The translations under genes and the position numbers were made by a program. The notes beneath the pieces were generated by a model. The model did no database searches and was not told the DNA's origin. It saw only the letters and a program-made list of their open reading frames with translations. 64,000 nucleotides of DNA from Cacconaster sp045114175 (GTDB lineage Bacteria > Bacteroidota > Bacteroidia > Bacteroidales > UBA932). Of this stretch, positions 34,143 to 43,370 are shown in pieces; the first letter of the stretch is position 1; every line of letters begins with the position of its first letter. The stretch is from positions 62,001 to 126,000 of the forward strand of contig JBGUJZ010000006.1 of assembly GCA_045114175.1 (NCBI GenBank), given 5' to 3'.

Positions 34143-35549
34143 ATGAAGAGAATCCTGATAACCATAGCAGTTGGAATGGCGATGCTTACCGGATGTACAG
34201 AGAAACAGGCTCCGCTCCCGCACCTGAAGCCCGACCGGCAGGCAGGGTTGCTGCCTTTCTATGAGTCGCATCCCGTGGACGGAGCATTCGCTGTGCTGGT
34301 GGGCGATGATGTTATTGCCGATGGCCTCTGGAGCGAGATCTTCCCGGGAGTGGGCGTGATCAACCGCGGTATTCCGGGAGATTGTCTGGACGATATCATT
34401 CCGCGCGCCAAGCAGGCTGCCGCCGGTCATCCGGCCAAACTCTTTATCAGCGCAGGCGTCAATGACTTCAGGCGCATCGCACCGGAGAATCCGGACGGCC
34501 GCAATAACGTGGACTATGAACCCACGGTTCAGCGCGTAGCTCGCGGCGTCCAGAAACTCTTCCGCGATCTGCACCGTATCTCTCCGAAAACCGAACTGTA
34601 TTGGCTCTCGCTCTACGAGCAGCCTTCGATGGACCTGTATATCCATCCTGCCATGGTGCGGGTCAACTGGGCGGTGTCCGCCTATGCGGCCAAGACGGGT
34701 TATTTCACCTGTATCGACCTGGATAAGGCTATGAGCCAGGGAATTGACGAGGGTGAATATTCCTATACCCAGGGCTGCTGGCTCAACAATGTGGGAACCC
34801 TTCGACTGGCGGGCTTTATTGCTACGCGCCTCTGTGCGTCCAATGAAATGAGTCTTATGTTTCCGGAGTTTACGGAGGCACAGTATAATAATGTACGTGA
34901 CTGGCACGGCTCCCGCGAACCGGGAGAAGGCCGCGTTTCCGGATACTATCTGGATAGGCTCTCCCAGTTCCTGGCCCTGCCGCGCGGAAGGGGTGGCGTG
35001 GTGCTCTTCGGCGACAGTCTGATTGACTTCGGACCGTGGGATGAACTTCTTCCGGAATTCCCGATTCATCCGCGCGGTATCGCCGGCGACCAGCTGGCAG
35101 GTTACACCGCCAGGGTAGATGAAGTTGCTTCACAAAATCCTGATGCAGTGGTTCTTATCGGCGGCTGCAATAACCTGGTGAAATCGCCGGAACGCTCACC
35201 CGAAATCATCTGGAAAGACTACGAAACACTCCTTTCCACCATCCGGAAGGCGATGCCCACCGTTCCGCTTTTTGTGGAGAGTATACTCCCGCTGAATCCC
35301 AAGGACGAAGCCGAATACGATGGCTTTAATGCCCGTGCGGCGGTGTTGAATTCATACCTTGAGAAAGCTGAAAATCAAGCAAAATACAACTATCGCTACA
35401 TGGACCTGGCGGCCTGTTTTTGTGACGAAAAGGGCGATTTGAGTGACGAATTTACCACCGACGGCTGCCACCTGACTCCCGCCGCTTACCAGATTTGGGC
35501 GGACCAGTTGCGCGAGGCGCTGAGTGGGTTGAACCTGAATCGTAAGTAA
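34143..35549 (+). CDS. Tandem SGNH/GDSL-fold lipoprotein (first domain degenerate)
   Basis: A protein of 468 residues with a lipoprotein signal (AMLTGC) and two SGNH units. The second has the usual blocks: VVLFGDSLIDFG (nucleophile Ser), PRGIAGDQLAGY, VLIGGCNNL and TDGCHLTPAAY with the catalytic Asp and His. The first copies the layout but reads AVLVGDDVIADG, NRGIPGDCLDDI, ISAGVNDFRRI and TQGCWLNNVGTLRL, so Ser, Asp and His are all replaced. One domain is therefore likely catalytic (esterase on acetylated glycans or lipids) and the other a binding or structural unit. Start fixed at the ATG of the signal peptide, 1 nt after ychF. Its stop lies in the AAACG element preceding aspS. Confidence 0.85.
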   Translation: MKRILITIAVGMAMLTGCTEKQAPLPHLKPDRQAGLLPFYESHPVDGAFAVLVGDDVIADGLWSEIFPGVGVINRGIPGDCLDDIIPRAKQAAAGHPAKLFISAGVNDFRRIAPENPDGRNNVDYEPTVQRVARGVQKLFRDLHRISPKTELYWLSLYEQPSMDLYIHPAMVRVNWAVSAYAAKTGYFTCIDLDKAMSQGIDEGEYSYTQGCWLNNVGTLRLAGFIATRLCASNEMSLMFPEFTEAQYNNVRDWHGSREPGEGRVSGYYLDRLSQFLALPRGRGGVVLFGDSLIDFGPWDELLPEFPIHPRGIAGDQLAGYTARVDEVASQNPDAVVLIGGCNNLVKSPERSPEIIWKDYETLLSTIRKAMPTVPLFVESILPLNPKDEAEYDGFNARAAVLNSYLEKAENQAKYNYRYMDLAACFCDEKGDLSDEFTTDGCHLTPAAYQIWADQLREALSGLNLNRK

Positions 35550-35566
35550 ACGTAACCAAACGGATA
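35538..35566 (+). repeat. Helically phased AAACG element upstream of aspS
   Basis: AAACG occurs at 35548-35552 and 35558-35562, preceded in phase by AATCG at 35538; the last unit is followed by GAT. The spacing is 10 bp. The same arrangement occurs before mrp and before the second transketolase gene. Confidence 0.55.
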
Positions 35567-35593
35567 TACAACTGAAAAACAAATACTTCAAAC

Positions 35594-37366
35594 ATGTATA
35601 GAACGCATACCTGCGGCGAGTTGAGAGCCGCAAACATCGGGCAGACGGTCACCTTGGCCGGCTGGGTCCAGCGAGTCCGCAAAATGGGCGGCATGACCTT
35701 CGTGGATCTTCGCGACCGCTATGGCATCACGCAGCTTCGCGTGGATGACAGCTCGGCGGAAGAGGTCCGCAACACGGCTGCCAAACTGGGACGAGAATTC
35801 GTCATCCAGGCCACCGGTCTCGTAGAGGAGCGCGCCAGCAAGAACGCCAAGATCCCGACCGGAGACATTGAGTTGAACCTCACGAGCATCACCGTCCTCA
35901 ACGAGTCGGTGACCCCGCCTTTCACCATTGAAGACGAGTCGGACGGCGGCGAGGATCTTCGCGCCCGCTACCGCTATCTGGACCTGCGCCGCAACCCGTT
36001 GAAGAACGCATTGATGCTTCGTCACCGGGTAGCCCACGAGGTTCGCAACTATCTGGATGGCAAAGGTTTTCTCGAGATTGAGACCCCGTTCCTCATCAAA
36101 TCTACGCCGGAAGGCGCCCGCGATTTCGTGGTGCCCTCCCGCATGAATCCGGGTCAGTTCTACGCCCTGCCGCAGAGCCCGCAGACCTTCAAGCAGCTGC
36201 TGATGGTAGCCGGCTACGACCGCTATTTCCAGATTGTCCGCTGCTTCCGCGACGAAGACTTGCGTGCCGACCGTCAGCCGGAGTTCACTCAGATCGACTG
36301 TGAGATGAGTTTTGTGGAGCAGGAGGACGTGCTGAACCTCTTCGAGGGAATGATGCGCCACCTCTTCAAGACCATCCACAACTTCGATATTCCCAACCCG
36401 ATGCCCCGCATCACCTGGTACGACGCCATGGATAACTATGGTAGCGACAAGCCGGATATCCGTTTCGGTATGAAGCTTCACGAGCTGACCGCCCTGGTTC
36501 AGGGTCACGGTTTCAGCGTATTCGACGGTGCGGAATACATCGGTGGAATCGCCGTTCCCGGTGCAGCGGAATATACCCGCAAGCAGCTCGACGAGCTCAC
36601 CGAATGGGTCAAGCGGCCGCAGGTGGGTGCCAAGGGTCTGGTGTACATTCGCTACAATGCTGACGGCACCGTCAAATCGTCCGTCGATAAGTTCTATACC
36701 CCTGAAATCCTGCAGCAGGTGGCCGAGGCAGCCGGCGCTCAGAAGGGCGACCTCGTGCTGGTGCTCTGCGGTGCAAAGCGCAAGACACAGACGCAGTTAG
36801 GTGTGCTTCGCATCGAGATGGGCAACCGGCTTGACCTGCGCAAGCCGTTCGACTATGCGCCGCTTTGGGTGGTGGATTTCCCGCTCTTTGAATGGGACGA
36901 CGAGACCCAGCGCTTCTACGCGATGCACCATCCTTTCACGGCACCCAAGCCGGAACACCTCGATTGGTACTACTCCAATAAGAAGGAGGATCTGGAGCGC
37001 GTTTGCGCCAACGCGTACGACTTCGTGCTGAACGGTGTGGAGCTCGGCGGCGGATCTATTCGTATCCACGAGGCTGACGTTCAGCGCCGTATGTTCGAGA
37101 TTCTGGGTATCTCGGGCGAGGATGCGGAGGCCAAGTTCGGCTTCATCATCAATGCCTTCAAGTTCGGTGCACCGCCGCATGGAGGTCTGGCCTTCGGCTT
37201 CGACCGCGTCTGCGCCCTCTTCGGAGGTCAGGAGACCATCCGCGACTACATCGCTTTCCCGAAAAACAACATGGGTCGCGATGTGATGCTCGACGCTCCT
37301 TCCGCTATCGACCAGGTCCAGATGGACGAACTTTTCCTCGCCTCCACAGTGACCAAAGAGTCGTAA
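35594..37366 (+). CDS. aspS: Aspartate-tRNA ligase AspS
   Basis: A protein of 590 residues, the normal bacterial AspRS length. An N-terminal anticodon-binding OB fold (TLAGWVQRVRKMGGMTFVDLRDRYG) precedes the class II catalytic core with motif 1 RARYRYLDLRRNPL, motif 2 FRDEDLRADRQPEFTQID and motif 3 GLAFGFDRV, plus the bacterial GAD insertion in the middle. It charges tRNA-Asp. No TAnnTTTG box is seen in the 44-nt gap upstream; instead there is the phased AAACG element. A terminator follows. Confidence 0.98.
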   Translation: MYRTHTCGELRAANIGQTVTLAGWVQRVRKMGGMTFVDLRDRYGITQLRVDDSSAEEVRNTAAKLGREFVIQATGLVEERASKNAKIPTGDIELNLTSITVLNESVTPPFTIEDESDGGEDLRARYRYLDLRRNPLKNALMLRHRVAHEVRNYLDGKGFLEIETPFLIKSTPEGARDFVVPSRMNPGQFYALPQSPQTFKQLLMVAGYDRYFQIVRCFRDEDLRADRQPEFTQIDCEMSFVEQEDVLNLFEGMMRHLFKTIHNFDIPNPMPRITWYDAMDNYGSDKPDIRFGMKLHELTALVQGHGFSVFDGAEYIGGIAVPGAAEYTRKQLDELTEWVKRPQVGAKGLVYIRYNADGTVKSSVDKFYTPEILQQVAEAAGAQKGDLVLVLCGAKRKTQTQLGVLRIEMGNRLDLRKPFDYAPLWVVDFPLFEWDDETQRFYAMHHPFTAPKPEHLDWYYSNKKEDLERVCANAYDFVLNGVELGGGSIRIHEADVQRRMFEILGISGEDAEAKFGFIINAFKFGAPPHGGLAFGFDRVCALFGGQETIRDYIAFPKNNMGRDVMLDAPSAIDQVQMDELFLASTVTKES

Positions 37367-37401
37367 CCAAAAGGCGGCCGAACAGACCAAATTTTTAACT
37401 G

Positions 37402-37428
37402 ATGCCGGGCTCCAACCCGGCATTTTTT
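37402..37428 (+). terminator. Intrinsic terminator after aspS
   Basis: ATGCCGGG (37402-37409) and CCCGGCAT (37416-37423) form a perfect 8-bp stem with a 6-nt loop, running into T's. The remainder of the gap up to 37535 is AT-rich, with TATCTTG at 37498 as an imperfect -7 box for the fimbrial locus. Confidence 0.88.
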
Positions 37429-37535
37429 ATGCCCTTAGGAGGCTTTAATTTATTGGTATAAATTAACAAGTTATTAACAACGAGCCCAAAAAATTCGTAT
37501 CTTGCATGGATTTTAGCATGATTTCCGAGTAGGAA

Positions 37536-38984
37536 ATGACGCGGAGAAATACATATAAAGCACTGATTTTTAGTGCAGTACTTCTTCTCCTGATGCCGGC
37601 CTTCCGCTTGATGGCGGAGCCTGCCGGGGAGGTGAGGGTCCCGATTTTCTTCCGTTTCAACAGCGAAACCTACGATCCGACGATCTTCTCCAACGAGGCC
37701 TCTATGCGGTCAATTTTCAATCTGATCGACAGTCTCGGCACGGACCACATCAAGGGAATCGATATTACCGGCTTTTCCTCTCCGGAGGGCGTCTACGAAT
37801 ACAACCAGAAGGTCAGTCTCCACCGTGCCCGCAGCGTGGCTAAAATTCTGCGCGCACACTACGCCCCGCTCGTACAGCGGATCCATGTGGATGGCGGTGG
37901 TGAGGCCTGGGCCGACCTTCGTGCGAGGGTGGCTGCCGATACCAAGCTGACTCCCGCTTCGCGCGACAAAGTTCTCCGCTTCCTGGACGACACTTCAATC
38001 TCCAACGACACCCGTAAGTGGCGTCTGATCAACTGGTTGAAGAACGATCCGAACGTGGGTCCCATCTATCCCTACCTGCTGCGCAACCACTATCGCAAAC
38101 TGCGCTGCGGTGTGGTGGTCGTGGTTTACGAATCACAGGAGGAAACCGAGCAGCCCGAACAGCCTGAAACGCCCGTAACGCAGCCGAAACTGGCCCCGGC
38201 CGATACCCTCGCAAAACCGCTGACCCCGCTCCAGCCGGAGGACTCCACTCAGTTCCGCCTGCAGCCCGCAGATACCCTGCAACCCGCTCAGCCTGATACA
38301 CTTGCCGATCCGGGTGCACTCAAGGATGCCCAGTTGGCCCAGCTCGATACCACCGGTACGGCGGCTGATACCTACACCGAGCGCCGTGCCTTTATCCCGG
38401 CTGCCGGCCTGAGCACCAATCTCCCTTACGACATCACCTATGTGCCCGGATATGGCGTCACCACCATTCCGAGCTTCAGTTTTGAATACTATCCGGCCTC
38501 CCGCGGTCACTGGACCTACGGCCTTGATGTTGAGTGGCCTATGTGGAAACACTGGGACACCCAGCGCTTCATGCAGATCAACAACATCACGCTCTGGACC
38601 CGTCGTTACTTCAAAGATCCGGAGGTCCGTCCGCAGGGCCTTTATCTGCTGGGCAGCGTGAATGGCGCCCGCTACGGCGTGGGCTTCAACCAGAAAGGTT
38701 GGATCGGTGAAGGCCTCGGCCTCTCGGCGGGTATCGGATACAAATGGCCCATCGGCAAGAGCCGCTTCTGGTTCGATGCAGGCGCCGCGTTGGGCCTCTT
38801 CTACTCCGCTTACGACCCGTACGTCTATGGAAACGACGCACTGGGCTGGTACTATTACGATTACGCCGGCAAGCCGGAAGACTTCACCGAGCGCAACAAC
38901 CGCTGGATCTGGCTAGGCCCGACTCGAATCTACTTCTCGATCGGCGTCGATCTGTTTAACCGAAACAAGGAGGGCAGGCGATGA
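37536..38984 (+). CDS. OmpA-like / DUF3575 outer-membrane protein of the fimbrial locus
   Basis: A protein of 482 residues. After a signal peptide, residues about 30-190 show an OmpA-C-like fold (IFFRFNSETYDP ... GIDITGFSSPEGVYEYNQKVSLHRARSVAKIL). A Pro/Gln/Thr-rich linker with repeated PADTL words covers about 195-285, followed by a C-terminal DUF3575-type beta-barrel (STNLPYDITYVPGYGVTTIPSFSFEYY ... IYFSIGVDLF). Proteins of this type head fimbrillin loci in Bacteroidales and are thought to help anchor or assemble pili, which is an inference from context. Stop and next start overlap (ATGA). Confidence 0.82.
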   Translation: MTRRNTYKALIFSAVLLLLMPAFRLMAEPAGEVRVPIFFRFNSETYDPTIFSNEASMRSIFNLIDSLGTDHIKGIDITGFSSPEGVYEYNQKVSLHRARSVAKILRAHYAPLVQRIHVDGGGEAWADLRARVAADTKLTPASRDKVLRFLDDTSISNDTRKWRLINWLKNDPNVGPIYPYLLRNHYRKLRCGVVVVVYESQEETEQPEQPETPVTQPKLAPADTLAKPLTPLQPEDSTQFRLQPADTLQPAQPDTLADPGALKDAQLAQLDTTGTAADTYTERRAFIPAAGLSTNLPYDITYVPGYGVTTIPSFSFEYYPASRGHWTYGLDVEWPMWKHWDTQRFMQINNITLWTRRYFKDPEVRPQGLYLLGSVNGARYGVGFNQKGWIGEGLGLSAGIGYKWPIGKSRFWFDAGAALGLFYSAYDPYVYGNDALGWYYYDYAGKPEDFTERNNRWIWLGPTRIYFSIGVDLFNRNKEGRR

Positions 38985-40114
38985 AAAAGCGCATCCTTCT
39001 CTCCCTGCTCGCTCTGGTGCTCTTCACGGGCTCCTGCACGATCGATCCGCCGCTCCACCTGCGCAAGACCGCCGAGACCTCGATCATCCTGGTTCCGACT
39101 ATCACCACCTCGTTTATGTGGCAGGTAGATTGGCAGACCCAATGGCAGTTCTCCTGGTCCACCGACCTATACGGTCCGCTGGAATACGTGGTCCCGACCG
39201 CCGTTCGTATGCACGACTATACCTTGAATGAAGTGTTGGCTCCCAAGCGTCACGACGTCTATAACTTCAATGGTACTACCGGCCAGGTTCAACTCTTCCA
39301 GGGCATCCACAACCTGCTCTTCCACAACATCGGATCCGAGGTGAACCTCTTCCGCTCGGACGACGATCTGTCGGATGTTCACGCTTATACCCGTGTGATT
39401 TCCAGCGGTTTGAAGTCTTCTATACCAGTGATGACCATCGACCAGAAAGAGGCCCTCACTCGTGCAGAGGCCGAGATGGAGGTGGAAGAACCTGTGGTCC
39501 TGATGCCCGACCAACTCTTCACCATGTACGACGAGCACCGCGAGATCTCCGATAACCTGGACGACTTTGAATACATCGACGGCAAGTACGTGCTCCACAT
39601 CCGCGGCACCCTGGAGCCGGTAACCTATATCTATCTATTCCAGGTCAAACTCATCAACAACCTTGGTCGCGTGACGGGCAGTATGGGTGGCGCCGCCATC
39701 ACGGGTATGGCAGACGATGTTTGTCTGCCCACCAAGATGAACTCCACCTCAACGGTCAGCGTACCGATGGATGTGCATATCAACAAGGCGGTCGATCCCG
39801 ATATGATGGGCGCCCGCGTGCTGACTTTCGGTATCCCTGGCTGCAACCCCTCCGACCCGGCCAGCCTTGCCAACGCCCCTGCAGGAAAACATTATCTGGT
39901 GGCCAACATCTGCTTCGCAACCGGTCAATATAAAAATATTAACATCGACGTAACCGACCAGATTCGAGCACTCCCTACCGGCGGAGTCATCACTCTGGAG
40001 CTCGACGTCAACGACTTCCCGCCCGAAATCATCGACCCGCCGATCGGCGATGGAGGTTTCAGTGCCCTCATCGGAGATTGGAATGAAAAGGTTGGAACAA
40101 CGACAATTATTTAA
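38981..40114 (+). CDS. DUF5119-type lipoprotein of the fimbrial locus
   Basis: A protein of 377 residues with a lipoprotein signal (LFTGSC, Cys19), then TIDPPLHLRK and a beta-rich body (MWQVDWQTQWQFSW, HDVYNFNGTTGQVQLFQGIHNLLFHN). This is the pattern of DUF5119 proteins, which usually lie between DUF3575 proteins and fimbrillins in Bacteroidales. It probably assists pilus assembly or is a minor subunit. It overlaps the upstream gene by 4 nt. A 47-nt AT-rich gap with a TTTTTTTG run separates it from the first fimbrillin. Confidence 0.75.
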   Translation: MKKRILLSLLALVLFTGSCTIDPPLHLRKTAETSIILVPTITTSFMWQVDWQTQWQFSWSTDLYGPLEYVVPTAVRMHDYTLNEVLAPKRHDVYNFNGTTGQVQLFQGIHNLLFHNIGSEVNLFRSDDDLSDVHAYTRVISSGLKSSIPVMTIDQKEALTRAEAEMEVEEPVVLMPDQLFTMYDEHREISDNLDDFEYIDGKYVLHIRGTLEPVTYIYLFQVKLINNLGRVTGSMGGAAITGMADDVCLPTKMNSTSTVSVPMDVHINKAVDPDMMGARVLTFGIPGCNPSDPASLANAPAGKHYLVANICFATGQYKNINIDVTDQIRALPTGGVITLELDVNDFPPEIIDPPIGDGGFSALIGDWNEKVGTTTII

Positions 40115-40161
40115 AAATCAATACATTAACTATTTTTATTAACTCTTTAATTTTTTTGCGT

Positions 40162-41256
40162 ATGAAAAAATTTTTGATTCTCGCTGCTACGGTTGCTTTG
40201 AGCGCAGCCTGCAGCCACAACTTCGACGTGAACCCCGTCTCCAAGACCGGTGGTCAGATCGGATTCGGTACCTGGGCTGAAGGCCTTACGAGAACGGAAG
40301 CTCGCGTACAGGGTACGAGCACCTTCCTCAGCGGTGATACCTTCGCTGTGTACGGAACCAAGAACCGTGCTTCCGGTGATCCTACCTCCAGCGTCGTCTT
40401 TGACGATGTTGTTGTAACCTACAACGGCACAAACTGGGCCTACACGACTCCTCGTTTCTGGGATGTCAACTACGACAGCTACACATTCTATGCTGTTTCT
40501 CCTTCTGCTGTTGGTACGGCAGCAACCGTCACTCCGTCTACCGGCGTAATAGCAAGTGCAGACATCACTTTTGCTGGTAAGGATAACGATATTCTTGTTG
40601 CTGATAAGAAGGTCATTGAAAAAGGTGTTGCTCCGTACTTCAGCGACTATGCAACTGTTCCGATGGTTTTCAACCACATCGCTTCGCTCTTTTCGCTGAC
40701 CGTCCGCAAGCACACCAACCTCGACGATGCAACCGTGGCTATCACCGGTATCGCCATCGACTCCCTGAAGTGCAAGGGTACCTTCAATGTTTCGTCTGCT
40801 TACACCGACAATCACCCTGTCGTAACCTGGACTCCGGCCAACGCCGCTGACTCCGTTGCAGACTTCGCTACGGCCAACACCCTGGGTGTTGTTTCCAAGA
40901 CGCTCCCTACCAATGTGACCTCCGCTGCTACCGGCGATACCCTCATCAGCAAGTTCATCGCAATGCCTCAGGTGTTTACTACCACCGACATAAAGAAGCA
41001 GACCATCCGTATCTCTTATACGATCAAGGTCGGCGACGAAGAGGCTGTCGCTCACGTTGATGTTCCTGTCCTGCTCCGCGAGTTCGACGACACCGCAAAC
41101 GATGATACTAACGTTGAAGCCAACTACATCACCGCTTGGGAACCTGGCAAACACTACATCTACAATATTATCATTGACGCGAAGGCCATCACCTTCTCCG
41201 CATCCATCACCGACTGGACAACGACCGTCAACGGTTATCACTACTTGTTGGATTAA
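40162..41256 (+). CDS. Fimbrillin-family lipoprotein (pilin candidate 1)
   Basis: A protein of 364 residues with a lipobox (SAAC, Cys17) and the fimbrillin beta-sandwich layout: IGFGTWAEGLTRTEAR with Thr43-Arg44 where trypsin-like processing would occur, DTFAVYGTKNR, an aromatic WAYTTPRFWD strand with YTFYAVSP, MVFNHIASLFSLTVRK and a C-terminal block WEPGKHYIYNIIIDAKAITFSASITDW. In P. gingivalis such lipid-anchored precursors are cut after an Arg and polymerise by strand exchange (type V pilus). Being first in the series and closest to consensus, it may be the stalk pilin. ATG 40162 preferred over TTG 40156. Confidence 0.85.
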   Translation: MKKFLILAATVALSAACSHNFDVNPVSKTGGQIGFGTWAEGLTRTEARVQGTSTFLSGDTFAVYGTKNRASGDPTSSVVFDDVVVTYNGTNWAYTTPRFWDVNYDSYTFYAVSPSAVGTAATVTPSTGVIASADITFAGKDNDILVADKKVIEKGVAPYFSDYATVPMVFNHIASLFSLTVRKHTNLDDATVAITGIAIDSLKCKGTFNVSSAYTDNHPVVTWTPANAADSVADFATANTLGVVSKTLPTNVTSAATGDTLISKFIAMPQVFTTTDIKKQTIRISYTIKVGDEEAVAHVDVPVLLREFDDTANDDTNVEANYITAWEPGKHYIYNIIIDAKAITFSASITDWTTTVNGYHYLLD

Positions 41257-41274
41257 TTCACAGGCTTTCATCTA

Positions 41275-42345
41275 ATGAAAGACCGTATCATACGCATTTT
41301 GGCAACGACGCTGGGCGCCCTGCTCATAGCAGCAGGGTGCTCCAAGGCGCCGTATGGCCCGGCGTCCGAACAGGAGCAACCCATCAGTTTCGACGCCGGC
41401 CCCGCCCTTTTGCGAAATGATGCACAGTTAACCAGGACGTCACCGCTGCCGGCAAACACCCATTTTGGAGTCTTCGCTTTCCTGCAGACAAATAACGGAA
41501 ACTGGAGTGCGGGCCGAAAGCCCAACTACATGTTCAACGTGGATGTGAGATACGATGGTTCAACCTATTCATACTCTCCCACCAGATTCTGGCCGCCTAC
41601 AAGCTCGAAACTGAGTTTCTGGGCGTATAGCCCTTACGACGCATCAGCTGACCTGCTAAAAAAAGGAAACACTGCAACCGCGTATACAAATAATACAGCA
41701 AACCTGCCGGACATTCGGTTTACTGTCGATGGGAATACGGATGTAATGTATTCGGATATGGTAAAGAACCAAACCTTTGCTAGCAATGGAGGCGTGGTCC
41801 CCTTTACATTCAATCATGCCTTGTCTTTGGTTGACGTTGAGGCGGAAAAGGTGGATGCCGCCGGCCGCTATACGGTCAAACTGACTTCCGTGAGTTTCAA
41901 AGGGTTGTATATGACCGCGATTCTCAGCAGCAGCGCAGACTGGACTTCCTGGAGTTGGAGTAATTACAGCGGCTCCCGACAGAATCTCCTTGTCTGGCAA
42001 GACGACCCTGGTGATAACAGCGACGACAAAGTGCTCGCCCACAGTTCTCCGGTTTCCGTAGGAAGCGTGATGCCCTTGCCTCAGTCCCTTAGTGATGATG
42101 CGGCCCGGCTCCGGGTCGAGTTCCAGTTCTCGTATCTGGAAGACCCTTCGGACGAGAACTCCCGCGTGACGATTTCCACCTTCCGCGAGGTTTTCCTCAG
42201 GGATGTTTTCACTACAAATCCGAGCGAATGGACCAAGAACTCCCACTATACGCTGACCATTCAGATTTCCCCCGACAAACCCATCCAGTTCACTGTGAGT
42301 TGGAGCGATTGGGGTGCCGATTATAACTACCATCTGTCCAGTTAA
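41275..42345 (+). CDS. Fimbrillin-family lipoprotein (pilin candidate 2)
   Basis: A protein of 356 residues with lipobox LIAAGC (Cys22), Thr53-Arg54 in AQLTRTSPLP, HFGVFAFLQTNNGNW, SYSPTRFWPPTSSKLSFWAYSPYD, VVPFTFNHALSLVDVEAEK and the C-terminal HYTLTIQISPDKPIQFTVSWSDW. All are fimbrillin hallmarks. It lies 18 nt after candidate 1. It may be a second stalk or adaptor pilin; order alone cannot decide. Confidence 0.83.
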   Translation: MKDRIIRILATTLGALLIAAGCSKAPYGPASEQEQPISFDAGPALLRNDAQLTRTSPLPANTHFGVFAFLQTNNGNWSAGRKPNYMFNVDVRYDGSTYSYSPTRFWPPTSSKLSFWAYSPYDASADLLKKGNTATAYTNNTANLPDIRFTVDGNTDVMYSDMVKNQTFASNGGVVPFTFNHALSLVDVEAEKVDAAGRYTVKLTSVSFKGLYMTAILSSSADWTSWSWSNYSGSRQNLLVWQDDPGDNSDDKVLAHSSPVSVGSVMPLPQSLSDDAARLRVEFQFSYLEDPSDENSRVTISTFREVFLRDVFTTNPSEWTKNSHYTLTIQISPDKPIQFTVSWSDWGADYNYHLSS

Positions 42346-42352
42346 CATTAAC

Positions 42353-43366
42353 ATGAAACGTTGGGGTATCATATCATTGGTTATTCTTTCTGCGCTGCTC
42401 GCCGGTTGTGGAAAGGACCTTCATGTGGATACCCCGGGCGGTCCGATCGGTTTTTCGGCCGGTATGTCGGTGATGACCCGAGGCCTCAAACCGGACGATC
42501 AGACGGTTCTGATCCACGAGGGCAGCGAAGTCAGTATTTTCGGTACCCGGATCTACGGTGATGTGCCTGAGACCATTTTCTCCAACCGAACCCTGACCTG
42601 CGATGCGCAGGGTGCATGGTCGTACACCCCGGTAGCATACTGGAAGACCAACGGTGATTACTATTTCTCGGCTGTCTTTCCGTATAGTAACGACGAAGTA
42701 TTCATAGATAATACCAATGCCCTTAAGGTGAATTATTCGGCGGGTGACAATACGGATATGATGGTTGCCAGAACGCATCGGAATGCGGCCGATAGCACAA
42801 CCCCTGTGAAGTTGGTATTCAAGCACACAACCTCTGCGGTCCGCTTCCTCTTCGGAAAATCCTCCGCATCGGATGCCGACCAGTATACACTTACTTCATT
42901 CCAGTTGGAGAACATTATCCCTTCCGGCGTTTTCTCGATGGCGACTCGTGTGACAGAAGCACCTTCGATTACTGCCGGTAACTGGTCTGTCACCAATGTG
43001 CGCGCCACACTGTTCTCTTGGACCGCAGACACCCCAGCCGCGCAAAAAACCATCACGCATCCGACGGATGCGAACAATCCGGACGGATATACGCCCATGG
43101 GATGGTACTACATGGTTCCCCAGGCTCTCGCTGCAAACACGACCGTACGGTTCTCCGTCTCCTACAACGGCGGAACGCCCGTAGAGACGGTGTTGAATCT
43201 CTATGGGGCACCCGACCAGAACAGTGAATCCGGCACATCCTGGATCCCCAACTGCGTTTACAACTACTTCATTACTCTCAACCAGAGCGGTCTTAATCTG
43301 AGAGTTCAGGCAGTACCCTGGGACCAGGTTCAGGTAACGACGGATGATATCAACTTTATGGATTGA
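42353..43366 (+). CDS. Fimbrillin-family lipoprotein (pilin candidate 3)
   Basis: A protein of 337 residues with lipobox LLAGC (Cys19), Thr42-Arg43 in VMTRGLKP, EVSIFGTRIYGD, AWSYTPVAYWKTNGDYYFSAVFPY, VKLVFKHTTSAVRFLFGK and a C-terminal YNYFITLNQSGLNLRVQAVPWDQ. These match the fimbrillin pattern of strand order and the typical W at the end. The open frame starts 13 codons earlier, inside the previous gene; ATG 42353 opens the signal sequence, 7 nt after the preceding stop. Confidence 0.82.
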   Translation: MKRWGIISLVILSALLAGCGKDLHVDTPGGPIGFSAGMSVMTRGLKPDDQTVLIHEGSEVSIFGTRIYGDVPETIFSNRTLTCDAQGAWSYTPVAYWKTNGDYYFSAVFPYSNDEVFIDNTNALKVNYSAGDNTDMMVARTHRNAADSTTPVKLVFKHTTSAVRFLFGKSSASDADQYTLTSFQLENIIPSGVFSMATRVTEAPSITAGNWSVTNVRATLFSWTADTPAAQKTITHPTDANNPDGYTPMGWYYMVPQALAANTTVRFSVSYNGGTPVETVLNLYGAPDQNSESGTSWIPNCVYNYFITLNQSGLNLRVQAVPWDQVQVTTDDINFMD

Positions 43367-43370
43367 TTTA

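Noticed and set aside
38133..38340. Repeats of PADTL-type codons in the DUF3575 protein as a possible minisatellite or CRISPR-like array
   Set aside because: The units are irregular and encode a Pro/Gln/Thr linker; there are no spacers of constant length and no cas genes.
40140..40161. TTTAATTTTTTTGCG before the first fimbrillin as a -7 promoter box
   Set aside because: TA and TTTG are three bases too far apart for TAnnTTTG, and the gap is short within an apparent operon; an internal promoter cannot be supported.
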